A program made the position numbers and the translations under genes. Shown piece by piece: positions 32,331 to 41,042 of a stretch of DNA of 64,000 bases. The notes under the pieces are model-generated. The model saw nothing but the letters and a program-made list of their open reading frames with translations. It had not been told where the DNA came from and made no database searches. Location of the stretch: NCBI GenBank assembly GCA_910585405.1, contig CAJUDO010000005.1:1-64000 (forward strand), written 5' to 3'. This stretch comes from an uncultured Peptococcaceae bacterium (GTDB taxonomy: Bacteria; Bacillota; Peptococcia; Peptococcales; Peptococcaceae). Position 1 is the stretch's first letter; each line of letters starts with the position of its first letter.

Positions 32331-33767
32331 TTAAAATTGAGAAGGATGCTTCGTATCCTCAAAGTATTCACAATCATCAGAAACATCTGGACAAACAACA
32401 GGTGCTCTAAAACTATACGTCGGTTTATTGAAGTTTTTGGTAAGAACTAATGCAATCATACAAATAATACTTGTCCCTAAACAGTATATAAGCAACATCG
32501 TTGCACTCAGATGTCCTAGACAGAATTCAATAATCGCTGGTGCGATAAGATAGTCAAACACCATTATAATATTCATGGAACCCATTTCAGTGGCAGCAGT
32601 TGTCCGTAATGAAGGATCGACAATACGAATCAAAGCAACACCACTGGGACAGGTTCCGGTTAAACATCCCCACAACCCTAATGTACGCTCAAAATCGCAA
32701 GTACCACCAAGGCGGGAACCGAAAAACAGTGCAAAGCCTAGAGTTACAATACCAACAACAACGCACATTACAATAATTGGAATTAGCCATTTGCCAATGA
32801 TGGATAACTGTACAGCCATAAAAGCGCCTAAAATAACATAGTCTGTCGTAAAACCTGTGATTCTGGCTTGAAGCGCATCGTCATGATATTGTTTCAGATT
32901 TAATTTCCCCATGACCCATTTTACACCATAAGCTACAAACAAACCGATAAAGAATGTCATGGAACCCATTGTCTGAATAAAGGTATTAGGAACGGCTTGA
33001 ATAAGATCCTGAATAAAGATAGCAATTACGTAGCATAAGCCCACCAAGGCAACATGAAAAGCTAATACATCAACACTCCCATTATATGTTGTAATTTTAC
33101 CGCAGTTTTCTGTTTGCTGCTCTGGAGGATAAAGACCCTTTAACACGGCGGGACTAATCTTTTCAGGATGTGAAACTAAATTTTTCTTTAAACCGATTTT
33201 TGCAAGAGGAACACCAACCAGGAAAGCAAACAAGAAACCAATTACAGCATAAGTAATTGCTACTTGAGCTGCCCCTTCCATGACGCCTCCAGCTTCAATT
33301 TGTGCCCCGAATGTCGCAGATTGTCCGGGACCTTGACAAAATGCAAAAGGTATCATCAAACCGTATTTGGCATCCATCCCAAACGGTGTGCCAACTAATA
33401 AAATAACAATAAAACCAATGAGAGGCGTTAGACCATATAAAATATCCCAAAGCAGCCCCATTCCAATGGAACCTTTTAATACTTGTTTAGCCGTATCATC
33501 AGAGGATTTTCCTTCCTCGTTAGGAAGACCGGTTAAACCAATAGAAATGAAGGACAAGGTAAAAAAGAATCCCACAATTTCGCTGCACATTGCGGCATCG
33601 GCTCCCAATTTCGTTAAAATTCCAAGATTCATTAGAATAAATCCAATAATGCCACCAATTACGCTTGCTGGCATTAAAATATTTGATAAAAGTGGAATTT
33701 TAGCACGGCAGACCATACCAACCAATAACATGACACCAATCCAAGAAAAAGTCATCATCACATTCAT
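32331..33767 (-). CDS. gltS: Sodium/glutamate symporter GltS family transporter
   Basis: Membrane transporter of 478 residues with about ten to twelve helices. Seen: KIPLLSNILMPASVIGGIIG near the N-terminus, the re-entrant loop GLMIPFAFCQGPGQSATFG, and the second inverted copy GGTCDFERTLGLWGCLTGTCPSGVALIRIVDP. Both Gly/Thr-rich loops mark the GltS fold. AAGGA lies six bases before the ATG at 33767. Length is larger than the usual ~400 because of a C-terminal tail. The divergent LysR pair and amidohydrolase suggest a substrate other than free glutamate; that is inference. Confidence 0.85.
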   Translation of the reverse strand: MNVMMTFSWIGVMLLVGMVCRAKIPLLSNILMPASVIGGIIGFILMNLGILTKLGADAAMCSEIVGFFFTLSFISIGLTGLPNEEGKSSDDTAKQVLKGSIGMGLLWDILYGLTPLIGFIVILLVGTPFGMDAKYGLMIPFAFCQGPGQSATFGAQIEAGGVMEGAAQVAITYAVIGFLFAFLVGVPLAKIGLKKNLVSHPEKISPAVLKGLYPPEQQTENCGKITTYNGSVDVLAFHVALVGLCYVIAIFIQDLIQAVPNTFIQTMGSMTFFIGLFVAYGVKWVMGKLNLKQYHDDALQARITGFTTDYVILGAFMAVQLSIIGKWLIPIIVMCVVVGIVTLGFALFFGSRLGGTCDFERTLGLWGCLTGTCPSGVALIRIVDPSLRTTAATEMGSMNIIMVFDYLIAPAIIEFCLGHLSATMLLIYCLGTSIICMIALVLTKNFNKPTYSFRAPVVCPDVSDDCEYFEDTKHPSQF

Positions 33768-33803
33768 AAAGATTCCTTCTTTCATAAAATAATTTCTATT
33801 ATT

Positions 33804-33832
33804 AGAATACAATAAAAGGAAAATAAAGACAA
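33804..33832 (-). promoter_or_regulatory. Promoter of the GltS-type gene
   Basis: On the minus strand TTGTCT (33827-33832), a 17-base spacer and TATTCT (33804-33809). Confidence 0.45.
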
Positions 33833-33853
33833 ATATATATTTTTCAAAATAAT

Positions 33854-33882
33854 TTGCTATTTTGTTTACCAGATATTATAAT
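33854..33882 (+). promoter_or_regulatory. Promoter of the first LysR gene
   Basis: TTGCTA (33854-33859), a 17-base spacer and a perfect TATAAT (33877-33882), divergent from the GltS promoter. Confidence 0.55.
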
Positions 33883-33919
33883 TCAGAATGGATTTCTAAT
33901 TCTAAAGGAGATTAAAAAT

Positions 33920-34879
33920 ATGTTATTGTCGCAATTAAATTATTTTCGAGTGGCAGCACGACAAGAACACATTAGTCGTGCTGCAGAAAAACTTCATATA
34001 GCACAGCCAGCACTCAGCGTTACTATCCGCAAGATAGAAGAGGAATTAGGTGTTCCTCTATTTGAACGAAATGGCCGTCATATTGAATTAAATGAAAATG
34101 GAAAGGCACTGTTAATGTATGTGGATTATATATTCGAACAATTGACAGAAATGGAAATTGCATTAACAAAAACAAGAGAAATTTTAGAGAACGAATTTAC
34201 ACTCGCGGTAAGTAATAGTACATTCCTAAATGGTTGGCTACAGCAATTCATACTACAAAACCCCGAAACCCACTTGCGTCAAAAGATGCTGAGTGAAGAA
34301 CAAATGATAATTGCTCTGATGGACGGAAGTATTGATGTGGCCTTAGGTGAGTTTGGCGATATCCCACCAGAAATAATTCGCAAAGATATTGTGGAAGATG
34401 AATATGTGATTACAATTCCTATAGAACACCCTTTAGCAAAAAAAGAAAAGATTTATTTTGAGGATATCCGCCACGAAGATATTATAGCATTATCTTCAAA
34501 TGCGATTGTCAAAATTGCGGACCGGATTTTTTCTCAAAAAGACTGTAAGCCCAATATTGTCTTTGAGGGCAACCAAAGAATGATGGCTAAAATGGTGCGT
34601 TCTAATAGAGGGTTGTTGTTTGATTCACGACAGATGGTATACATGAATTATTTACGTTTCAAAGAACATACCACAGGGACAAAAGATTCCTACCATGTTG
34701 TCGTACAGACAATTGCAGATTTAAATTGCCGATGCCATTTGTCACTATGTTGGAAAAAATCTGGCGCATTATCTATAGCAGCACAAAAATTTATTCAGAC
34801 GATGGAACGAGATTATCCCAACTATACAATGGACAAAGAATATCGAGAGAAAAAAGCAGTATATCTGATGATCGGCTGA
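33920..34879 (+). CDS. LysR-family transcriptional regulator
   Basis: Protein of 319 residues. Residues 1-60 are the winged HTH: LNYFRVAARQEHISRAAEKLHIAQPALSVTIRKIEEELGVPLFERNGRHI. A linker helix and a two-lobed substrate-binding domain follow. AAAGGAG lies before the ATG at 33920. It is divergent from the GltS-type gene, the typical arrangement for a LysR regulator and its target. 29 bases later begins a second, broken LysR gene. Confidence 0.93.
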   Translation: MLLSQLNYFRVAARQEHISRAAEKLHIAQPALSVTIRKIEEELGVPLFERNGRHIELNENGKALLMYVDYIFEQLTEMEIALTKTREILENEFTLAVSNSTFLNGWLQQFILQNPETHLRQKMLSEEQMIIALMDGSIDVALGEFGDIPPEIIRKDIVEDEYVITIPIEHPLAKKEKIYFEDIRHEDIIALSSNAIVKIADRIFSQKDCKPNIVFEGNQRMMAKMVRSNRGLLFDSRQMVYMNYLRFKEHTTGTKDSYHVVVQTIADLNCRCHLSLCWKKSGALSIAAQKFIQTMERDYPNYTMDKEYREKKAVYLMIG

Positions 34880-34908
34880 CGAATTTATGTTTAAAATAGG
34901 AGGAAAAC

Positions 34909-35790
34909 ATGACATTATTACAACTGGAATATTTTCAAGAGGTTGTAAAATCCGGCTCTATTGCAAAAGCTGCTGAAATATTGGGGATCTCGCGCTCTGC
35001 TTTGAGCATTACACTAGAACGCTTAGAAGCGGATTTAGGGTATCCTTTGTTTGAACGAAAAAGTAAAGATATTGTAATCACACCTTATGGACAAAAAGTA
35101 CTTCATTATAGCTAAAAAATCCTGCATACCATGGAAGATATTCAGCAGGACTTTTTAGAACGAAGAGGCATGGAAAATAAGAAAAAAATTACAGTTGGCG
35201 TAACTGATAATAATTACTATGGGGACTGGGTATTGGATTTACTAGAACAATATCCCGAATTAAAACTAAATTTGCGGCATATGTCTCGTGAGGAAATTTA
35301 CGATAATTTATTAACGGGAAATTTAGATTTTGGAATTTCCAATAGTGTAGAATACCGTAATCAATTGGATTCACAGCTTTTGTTTTGTCAACCATATCAA
35401 TTGTTGGTATTGCGTGATCATCCATTGGCCCTCAAAAAATCAATTACAATAGAAGAATTAGCGAAAGAGCCATTAATTTCTTTACCACCATCTCATAAGG
35501 ACCGTATGATAGATACACTTTGCCTGGACATACATTTTCAACCCAATATTGTTTTTGAGGGAGATTCAGATATTATGGAAGAAATGTTCCATTCTGGGAT
35601 AGGCAGTATTTTAACTTGTGCACATAATCGAAATCAATGGATGAAATTAGGTGATGCCAACTATACAGTTTTAGATATTGAGGGCGTCACTGCGCGATAT
35701 GAAATGCATTTAATATGGTCAAAGTTTAGGTATTTATCAAAATGTGCTCGAATCTTTAAAAACTACGTACTTAACTACTATCATGTTTAA
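34909..35790 (+). pseudogene. LysR-family regulator with an in-frame stop
   Basis: The first 68 residues form a full LysR HTH (LEYFQEVVKSGSIAKAAEILGISRSALSITLERLEADLGYPLFERKSKDI). A TAA at 35113-35115 then interrupts the frame, and the same frame stays open for 225 more codons encoding the linker and ligand-binding domain. Without the stop it would be a normal protein of about 293 residues. One base change (for instance from AAA, GAA or CAA) explains it. Either a recent pseudogene, a truncated DNA-binding peptide, or an assembly error. Confidence 0.85.
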
Positions 35791-35856
35791 AACGATATCA
35801 AACTCGTTTATATTTTGTAGTAAAAAACAAAGCAACATTACTTTATAAAGATATAT

Positions 35857-35885
35857 TTGATATTTTGAAATAGTATTGTCATAAT
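35857..35885 (+). promoter_or_regulatory. Promoter of the amidohydrolase gene
   Basis: TTGATA (35857-35862), a 17-base spacer and CATAAT (35880-35885), about 50 bases before the ATG. Confidence 0.5.
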
Positions 35886-35933
35886 AAATAACACAGGATA
35901 AATAATACTAAATAACAGAAGAAAGGATAGATC

Positions 35934-37541
35934 ATGGTGGAACAGCTTTTTTATAATGGCGATATTATTACAATGGAAAATTTTGATGATGCTCCCGAAG
36001 CAGTATTGGTACGAGATGGAAATATTATTGCAGTTGGTACATTAAAAGATTTAAAAGCATTAACAACCCCAGAATGTCAAGCCATATCTTTACAGGGAAA
36101 AACCTTGCTTCCTGCCTTTATTGACGCTCATGGACATTTAAGTTTGACGACGAGATATATAAGCATGGCAGATTTATCGACAGCAGAAAGTTTTGATGAT
36201 ATTCTTCATTTATTGAAAGAATTCCGAAAGCAGCATAATTTAACACATGGAGAATATATATTTGGCTACTCTTATGACCACAACTTCCTACGAGAACATG
36301 CCCATCCGACAAGGGATATTTTGGATCAGGTTTCGTCTGAAGTACCAGTAGTGATATGGCATACATCCATCCACATGGCTGTAGCGAATACAAAAGCACT
36401 GGAACTGATGAAGATTGATGCGGATAGCCCAGACCCCAAAGGTGGAATCATTGGTCGGTATATAAATAGTAATATTCCAAACGGTTATCTTGAAGAAACT
36501 GCAATCAATCCAGTTTATGCCTTACAGGCAAATATTACGATGGATTTTGAAAAACAACTATATGAAGCGCAAATGGAGTATATTAGAAATGGTATTACAA
36601 CAGTCCAAGATGGGGAAGTAGATTATAAGACTGTACGTTTATTTCGTAAAATGTCAGATAGGGGAAAACTCTTGCTAGATGTAGTAGCCTATCCCTGTTT
36701 TGACTCAGGCTGTGGTTTGGGCAATGTAATGGAGGAAAATAAGGACTGTATAAAACAATATAAAAATCATTATAAAATTGGAGGATACAAGACTTTATTG
36801 GACGGTTCCCCACAGTGCAAATCAGCCTGGATGCGCGAACCATATGAAAATTCCGGCGATTATCGCGGATATCCGTGGTTGAACGACGAAGTCCTTGCGC
36901 AACATATAAAACTTGCGATAGAAGAAAACCAGCAAATTTTAGCGCATTGCAACGGCGATGCTGCAGCAGATCAATATTTGCACATTTATCAAAAAGTATT
37001 ACAGGAAAGCAATAATCCAAACAAATTTCATTTACGCCCAGTAATGCTTCATTGTCAAACTGTGCGAGAAGACCAGTTAGACCTTATGAAAAAATTGCAA
37101 ATGATACCATCATTTTTTGTAGCGCATGTAAACTATTGGGGAGATATTCATCTCAAAAATTTAGGACAGACAAGAGGGCAACGAATCAGCCCTGTTCATT
37201 CGGCTTTGGATAGAGAGTTGATGTATAATTTTCATACTGACACGCCTGTAATCCAGCCCAATATTTTTCATACGCTATGGACTGCTGTAAATCGCGTTAC
37301 AAGAGGCGGTATACTTTGTGGAGCTGAACAACGCATTACTGTTTACGATGCATTAAAAGCAGTAACAATTCATGCAGCTTATGCATATTTTGAGGAACAA
37401 AGCAAAGGGAGTATTAAACCAGGAAAGCGAGCAGATTTGATTATCACAGATAAAAACCCATTGAAAGTAGAGGTGATAGACTTAAAAAATATACAAGTGA
37501 TGGCTACCTACAAAGATGGAGAACTTTTATTTAAACTATAG
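35934..37541 (+). CDS. Amidohydrolase family protein (YtcJ-like)
   Basis: Metal-dependent hydrolase of 535 residues, in the YtcJ / N-substituted formamide deformylase group. Seen: LPAFIDAHGHL with the HxH metal pair (residues 62-69), VIWHTSIHMAVANTKAL, GYKTLLDGSPQCKSAWM (near the bridging position), LAHCNGDAAADQYL with the next His, and a C-terminal GSIKPGKRADLIITDKNPL strand. No signal peptide, so cytoplasmic. AAAGGAT precedes the ATG. It is AT-rich like the LysR genes beside it, and may act on an amide brought in by the GltS-type transporter (inference). Confidence 0.85.
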   Translation: MVEQLFYNGDIITMENFDDAPEAVLVRDGNIIAVGTLKDLKALTTPECQAISLQGKTLLPAFIDAHGHLSLTTRYISMADLSTAESFDDILHLLKEFRKQHNLTHGEYIFGYSYDHNFLREHAHPTRDILDQVSSEVPVVIWHTSIHMAVANTKALELMKIDADSPDPKGGIIGRYINSNIPNGYLEETAINPVYALQANITMDFEKQLYEAQMEYIRNGITTVQDGEVDYKTVRLFRKMSDRGKLLLDVVAYPCFDSGCGLGNVMEENKDCIKQYKNHYKIGGYKTLLDGSPQCKSAWMREPYENSGDYRGYPWLNDEVLAQHIKLAIEENQQILAHCNGDAAADQYLHIYQKVLQESNNPNKFHLRPVMLHCQTVREDQLDLMKKLQMIPSFFVAHVNYWGDIHLKNLGQTRGQRISPVHSALDRELMYNFHTDTPVIQPNIFHTLWTAVNRVTRGGILCGAEQRITVYDALKAVTIHAAYAYFEEQSKGSIKPGKRADLIITDKNPLKVEVIDLKNIQVMATYKDGELLFKL

Positions 37542-37669
37542 TTTTCAAAATGTTTGAAGTCTTGCTTTTCATGCAATCCCCAGATAACAGGTTATCAGTA
37601 CAGCTCTGTAACTATTGGCCTTTTTGATGTTGAAACAAAAACACAATTGAACGAGAAAGGAGCTTGCTC

Positions 37670-38545
37670 ATGTATTTAGAATCTTTTTCACTGCCATCTC
37701 CTGCCTGGGAAGAAAACTATCTGGCTCCCGATGTCAATCCAGAAATGAAGCGCACATGCTACACGTCTTACTATCCATTCAGGATTTTCCCGGAGAAACA
37801 GCTGACAGAGCTGCATTTTGCACCGGTGACGTTCCTCTACGGCGGAAACGGCTCCGGCAAAACGACGCTGCTGAACCTCATTGCAGAGCGCTTACGCATC
37901 AAGCGGGGCACCTATTTTAACCGCAGCAGCTTTTTCGCCGACTATGTGGCACAATGCGGCTATGTAGCGCCCAGATTTCTCACTCCCATTGCCGATGCCA
38001 GCCGAATGATTACCAGCGACGACGTATTCGATTATCTCTTGGATACACGTTGTCTGAATGAACAGGTAGATTTACGGCGGGAGGATTTATTGGCCGAATA
38101 TACCGAAGAAAAGTATGCGACCTTCCGCATGACTTCTCTGGAAGATTATGAAAAGCTGAAACGGAACAATGAGGCAAAACGTTGGACAGGCTCCAAATAC
38201 GTGAAAAAACACGTGATGCCGAATGTGCGGGCGCAATCCAACGGGGAAAGTGCCTTTCGCTTTTTTACAGAGCACATCAAAGAACATGCGCTGTATCTGC
38301 TGGACGAACCGGAGAACAGTCTGGCCGCTGACTTGCAGCTGCAGCTAAGCCAGTTTATCGCCGATACCGCCCGTTTTTATCACTGTCAGTTCATCATCGC
38401 CACCCATTCACCCTTTTTGCTGGCCATGGAGCATTGCCGCATCTATGATTTGGACACGATTCCCGTGACAGTGAAGCCCTGGACAGCACTAAAGCACGTG
38501 CGGACTTATTTTGAATTTTTTGAACAGCATCGTGAGGAATTTTAG
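37670..38545 (+). CDS. AAA-family ATPase (ABC/RecF-like, stand-alone)
   Basis: Protein of 291 residues. Walker A is FLYGGNGSGKTTLLN near residue 55-70 and Walker B is LYLLDEPENSLA near 210, followed by QFIIATHSPFLLAM (switch His). A signature-like QSNGESAFRFF lies before Walker B. There is no transmembrane segment. Similar ATPases occur singly in many Bacillota with unknown role; some are linked with defence systems, but no nuclease or other partner is next to it. AAAGGAG precedes the ATG at 37670. GC content is higher than in the LysR-amidohydrolase block before it. Confidence 0.8.
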   Translation: MYLESFSLPSPAWEENYLAPDVNPEMKRTCYTSYYPFRIFPEKQLTELHFAPVTFLYGGNGSGKTTLLNLIAERLRIKRGTYFNRSSFFADYVAQCGYVAPRFLTPIADASRMITSDDVFDYLLDTRCLNEQVDLRREDLLAEYTEEKYATFRMTSLEDYEKLKRNNEAKRWTGSKYVKKHVMPNVRAQSNGESAFRFFTEHIKEHALYLLDEPENSLAADLQLQLSQFIADTARFYHCQFIIATHSPFLLAMEHCRIYDLDTIPVTVKPWTALKHVRTYFEFFEQHREEF

Positions 38546-38606
38546 ACAAGCAAGTCAGTGCCCATATTGGCAAAATAGGCAAAGGATAGCAAATAAAATC
38601 AAAGTG
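38546..38606 (+). repeat. Dispersed ~60-bp repeat, copy A
   Basis: Begins right after the ATPase stop. It shares CAAGT, CCATATTGG, GGC-AAG and AGCAAATAAA-TCAAAGTG, in the same order, with a copy at 44810-44868. Both are in short intergenic gaps. Confidence 0.5.
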
Positions 38607-38646
38607 TAAAAAAACAAAACAGATGCCCGAAATATCGAGCATCTGT
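38606..38646 (-). terminator. Rubrerythrin gene terminator
   Basis: ACAGATGCCCGA (38619-38630) pairs with TCGAGCATCTGT (38635-38646), one mismatch, 4-base loop. On the minus strand TTTGTTTTTTT follows. Confidence 0.8.
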
Positions 38647-38681
38647 CTGCGTAGTGAATCCTCTAAGGCTTCTTTTTCCTA

Positions 38682-39224
38682 TCAATAATTTTCTGCTTTT
38701 ACTCTGAAATAGGACTGCGGATGAGCGCACACCGGACATACCTCCGGCGCTTCATCACCTTCATATACATGACCGCAATTGCCGCACTGCCATTTTACCT
38801 TGCCTTTTCCCTTGAACACCTTGTCCTCTTTGACATTTTCCAGCAATTTCAGATAACGTTCCTCATGTTCTTTTTCAATGGCAGCTACGCCTTCGAATAA
38901 AGCTGCAATCTGTGTAAATCCTTCTTCCTTGGCCACTTTGGCGAATTCAGCATACATCTGGGTCCATTCTTCATTTTCACCAGCTGCAGCCGCTGCCAGA
39001 TTTTCCACTGTGCCGGGGACAGCGCCGCCGCTTAACAGCTTAAACCACATCTTGGCGTGTTCTTTTTCATTTGCTGCAGTCTCCTCAAAAATTTCTGCAA
39101 TCTGCACATACCCATCTTTTTTCGCCTGTGAGGCAAAATAGGTATACTTATTGCGTGCCATGGATTCCCCTGCAAATGCTGTCATCAAATTCTGCTCTGT
39201 TTTACTTCCCTTTAATTCTGACAT
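38682..39224 (-). CDS. Rubrerythrin
   Basis: Protein of 180 residues. Residues 1-140 form the four-helix di-iron domain with EQNLMTAFAGESMARNKY, EETAANEKEHAKMWF and EGVAAIEKEHEERYL, giving the E..ExxH iron ligands twice. The last 40 residues are a rubredoxin-like domain with CGNCGHVYEGDEAPEVCPVCAHP. It reduces hydrogen peroxide to water in anaerobes. GGAGG lies before the ATG. Single-gene unit with its own terminator. Confidence 0.95.
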   Translation of the reverse strand: MSELKGSKTEQNLMTAFAGESMARNKYTYFASQAKKDGYVQIAEIFEETAANEKEHAKMWFKLLSGGAVPGTVENLAAAAAGENEEWTQMYAEFAKVAKEEGFTQIAALFEGVAAIEKEHEERYLKLLENVKEDKVFKGKGKVKWQCGNCGHVYEGDEAPEVCPVCAHPQSYFRVKAENY

Positions 39225-39344
39225 AAAATCCCTCCTAAAATGAAATGATTCTAAAACTATATAAATTATTTACCAAATTTTCTCCGAGCCTAAACAAATT
39301 TTTCCTAAACTTTATCTTCCTGACCAATCTGTCCTTCCGTGGCA

Positions 39345-40898
39345 TCAGGAAAATTTCGTCGTCCACTTTTCACAGTCCCAAACCTCTGTCACCACATCCC
39401 GGTAAAATTCCGGCTCATGACAAATCAAGAGCACAGTGCCCTTGTATTCCTGCAACGCCCGCTTCAGCTCATCCTTGGCGTCTACATCCAAGTGGTTGGT
39501 CGGCTCGTCCAGCACCAATACATTGGTTTCCCGGTTCATCAGCTTGCACAGACGCACCTTGGCCTTCTCACCGCCGCTCAGCACCTGAATTTTGCTCTCG
39601 ATATGCTTTGTTGTCAATCCGCAGCGCGCCAAAGCCGCCCGCACCTCCTGCTGGGTAAAATGAGGAAATGCATTCCACACTTCTTCCAGACAAGTGCGGT
39701 CTGTGGGTTTGATTTCCTGCTCAAAATAGCCGATTTCCAAGTTCTGCCCCTTAAAGACTTCTCCCTTCAGCGAAGGAATCTCTCCCAGCAGACTGCGCAG
39801 CAGCGTCGTTTTGCCGATTCCGTTAGCCCCTACCAGAGCTACCTTCTGTCCCCGCTCCAGGAGCAAATCCAACGGCTTGGATAATGGTTTATCATAACCA
39901 ATCACCAGCTCTTTAGTCTCAAAAATCAACTTGCTGGTGGTTTTTCCCATGATAAACTGAAACTGCGGCTTCGGTTTTTCCTGAGCCAGCTCAATCAATT
40001 CCATCTTGTCCAGCTTCTTCTGTCGCGACATGGCCATATTGCGCGTAGCCACCCGCGCCTTATTGCGCGCCACAAAATCCTGCAGCTCGGCAATTTCCTG
40101 CTGCTGGGCACGATAAGCTGCTTCCTGCTGCGCTTTCTTCACCTCATAAATACGGCGGAAATTATCATAATCGCCCACATAACGCTCCAGCTTTTGATTT
40201 TCCATGTGATAAATCAAATTAATCACGCTGTTCAAAAAAGGAATATCATGGGAGATCAGCACAAAGGCATTCTCATATTCCTGCAGATACCGTTTCAGCC
40301 AGTTGATATGCGATTCATCCAAATAGTTTGTCGGCTCGTCCAGTAAAAGGATGTCCGGTTTTTCCAACAATAGCTTGGCCAGCAGAATTTTGGTGCGCTG
40401 TCCGCCGCTCAAATCCTCCACATCCCGGTCCAGCCCAATATCCAGCAGCCCCAAATGATGCGCCACCTCATCGATTTTGCTGTCAATGCTGTAGAAATCA
40501 TGACTTTCCAGCATCTCCTGCAGATCGCCCACCTCGTTCATCAGTTCGTCCAGCGCATCTCCTTCCAGCTCACCCATTTTCATGTAGCTGTCTGTAATCT
40601 GCTGCTCGATGTCATACAAAAACTGAAAAGCGCTCTGCAGCACATCGCGAATAGTCATACCCCGTTCCAGCACTGCATGCTGGTCCAAATATCCGACCCG
40701 CACCCGTTTAGCCCACTCGATTTTACCTGCATCAGGCATCAATTTTCCAGTAATAATATTGATAAAGGTTGATTTTCCCTCTCCATTTGCACCCACCAGG
40801 CCAATATGTTCACCCTTGAGCAGACGAAAAGAGACATCATCGAAAATGGCTCTGTCTCCAAATCCATGGCTTAGATGTTCAACGGTTAAAATACTCAT
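39345..40898 (-). CDS. ABC-F family ATP-binding protein
   Basis: Protein of 517 residues with two ABC ATPase domains and no membrane part. Domain 1: GANGEGKSTF, LSGGQRTKILLAKLLLEKPDILLLDEPTNYLD. A linker of about 80 mostly helical residues follows (KKAQQEAAYRAQQQEIAELQDFV, P-site tRNA-interaction motif). Domain 2: GANGIGKTTL, LSGGEKAKVRLCKLM, LDEPTNHLD. ABC-F proteins act on the ribosome, either in translation control or antibiotic protection. The short linker and sequence suit a housekeeping member. AAAGGAG lies before the ATG. Confidence 0.9.
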   Translation of the reverse strand: MSILTVEHLSHGFGDRAIFDDVSFRLLKGEHIGLVGANGEGKSTFINIITGKLMPDAGKIEWAKRVRVGYLDQHAVLERGMTIRDVLQSAFQFLYDIEQQITDSYMKMGELEGDALDELMNEVGDLQEMLESHDFYSIDSKIDEVAHHLGLLDIGLDRDVEDLSGGQRTKILLAKLLLEKPDILLLDEPTNYLDESHINWLKRYLQEYENAFVLISHDIPFLNSVINLIYHMENQKLERYVGDYDNFRRIYEVKKAQQEAAYRAQQQEIAELQDFVARNKARVATRNMAMSRQKKLDKMELIELAQEKPKPQFQFIMGKTTSKLIFETKELVIGYDKPLSKPLDLLLERGQKVALVGANGIGKTTLLRSLLGEIPSLKGEVFKGQNLEIGYFEQEIKPTDRTCLEEVWNAFPHFTQQEVRAALARCGLTTKHIESKIQVLSGGEKAKVRLCKLMNRETNVLVLDEPTNHLDVDAKDELKRALQEYKGTVLLICHEPEFYRDVVTEVWDCEKWTTKFS

Positions 40899-40952
40899 TC
40901 TGAAACTCCTTTTCTATTTTGGTACTACAAGCTATTCAAGTCTACCACGATG

Positions 40953-40981
40953 ATTGTACTGGAAATTTGCCCGACACGCAA
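40953..40981 (-). promoter_or_regulatory. Promoter of the ABC-F gene
   Basis: On the minus strand TTGCGT (40976-40981), a 17-base spacer and TACAAT (40953-40958). Confidence 0.45.
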
Positions 40982-41042
40982 GCTCTTCCTGTCGCTTTTT
41001 TGAAACATGAACCATACCACATCATCCGAGCGGCACAACCAC

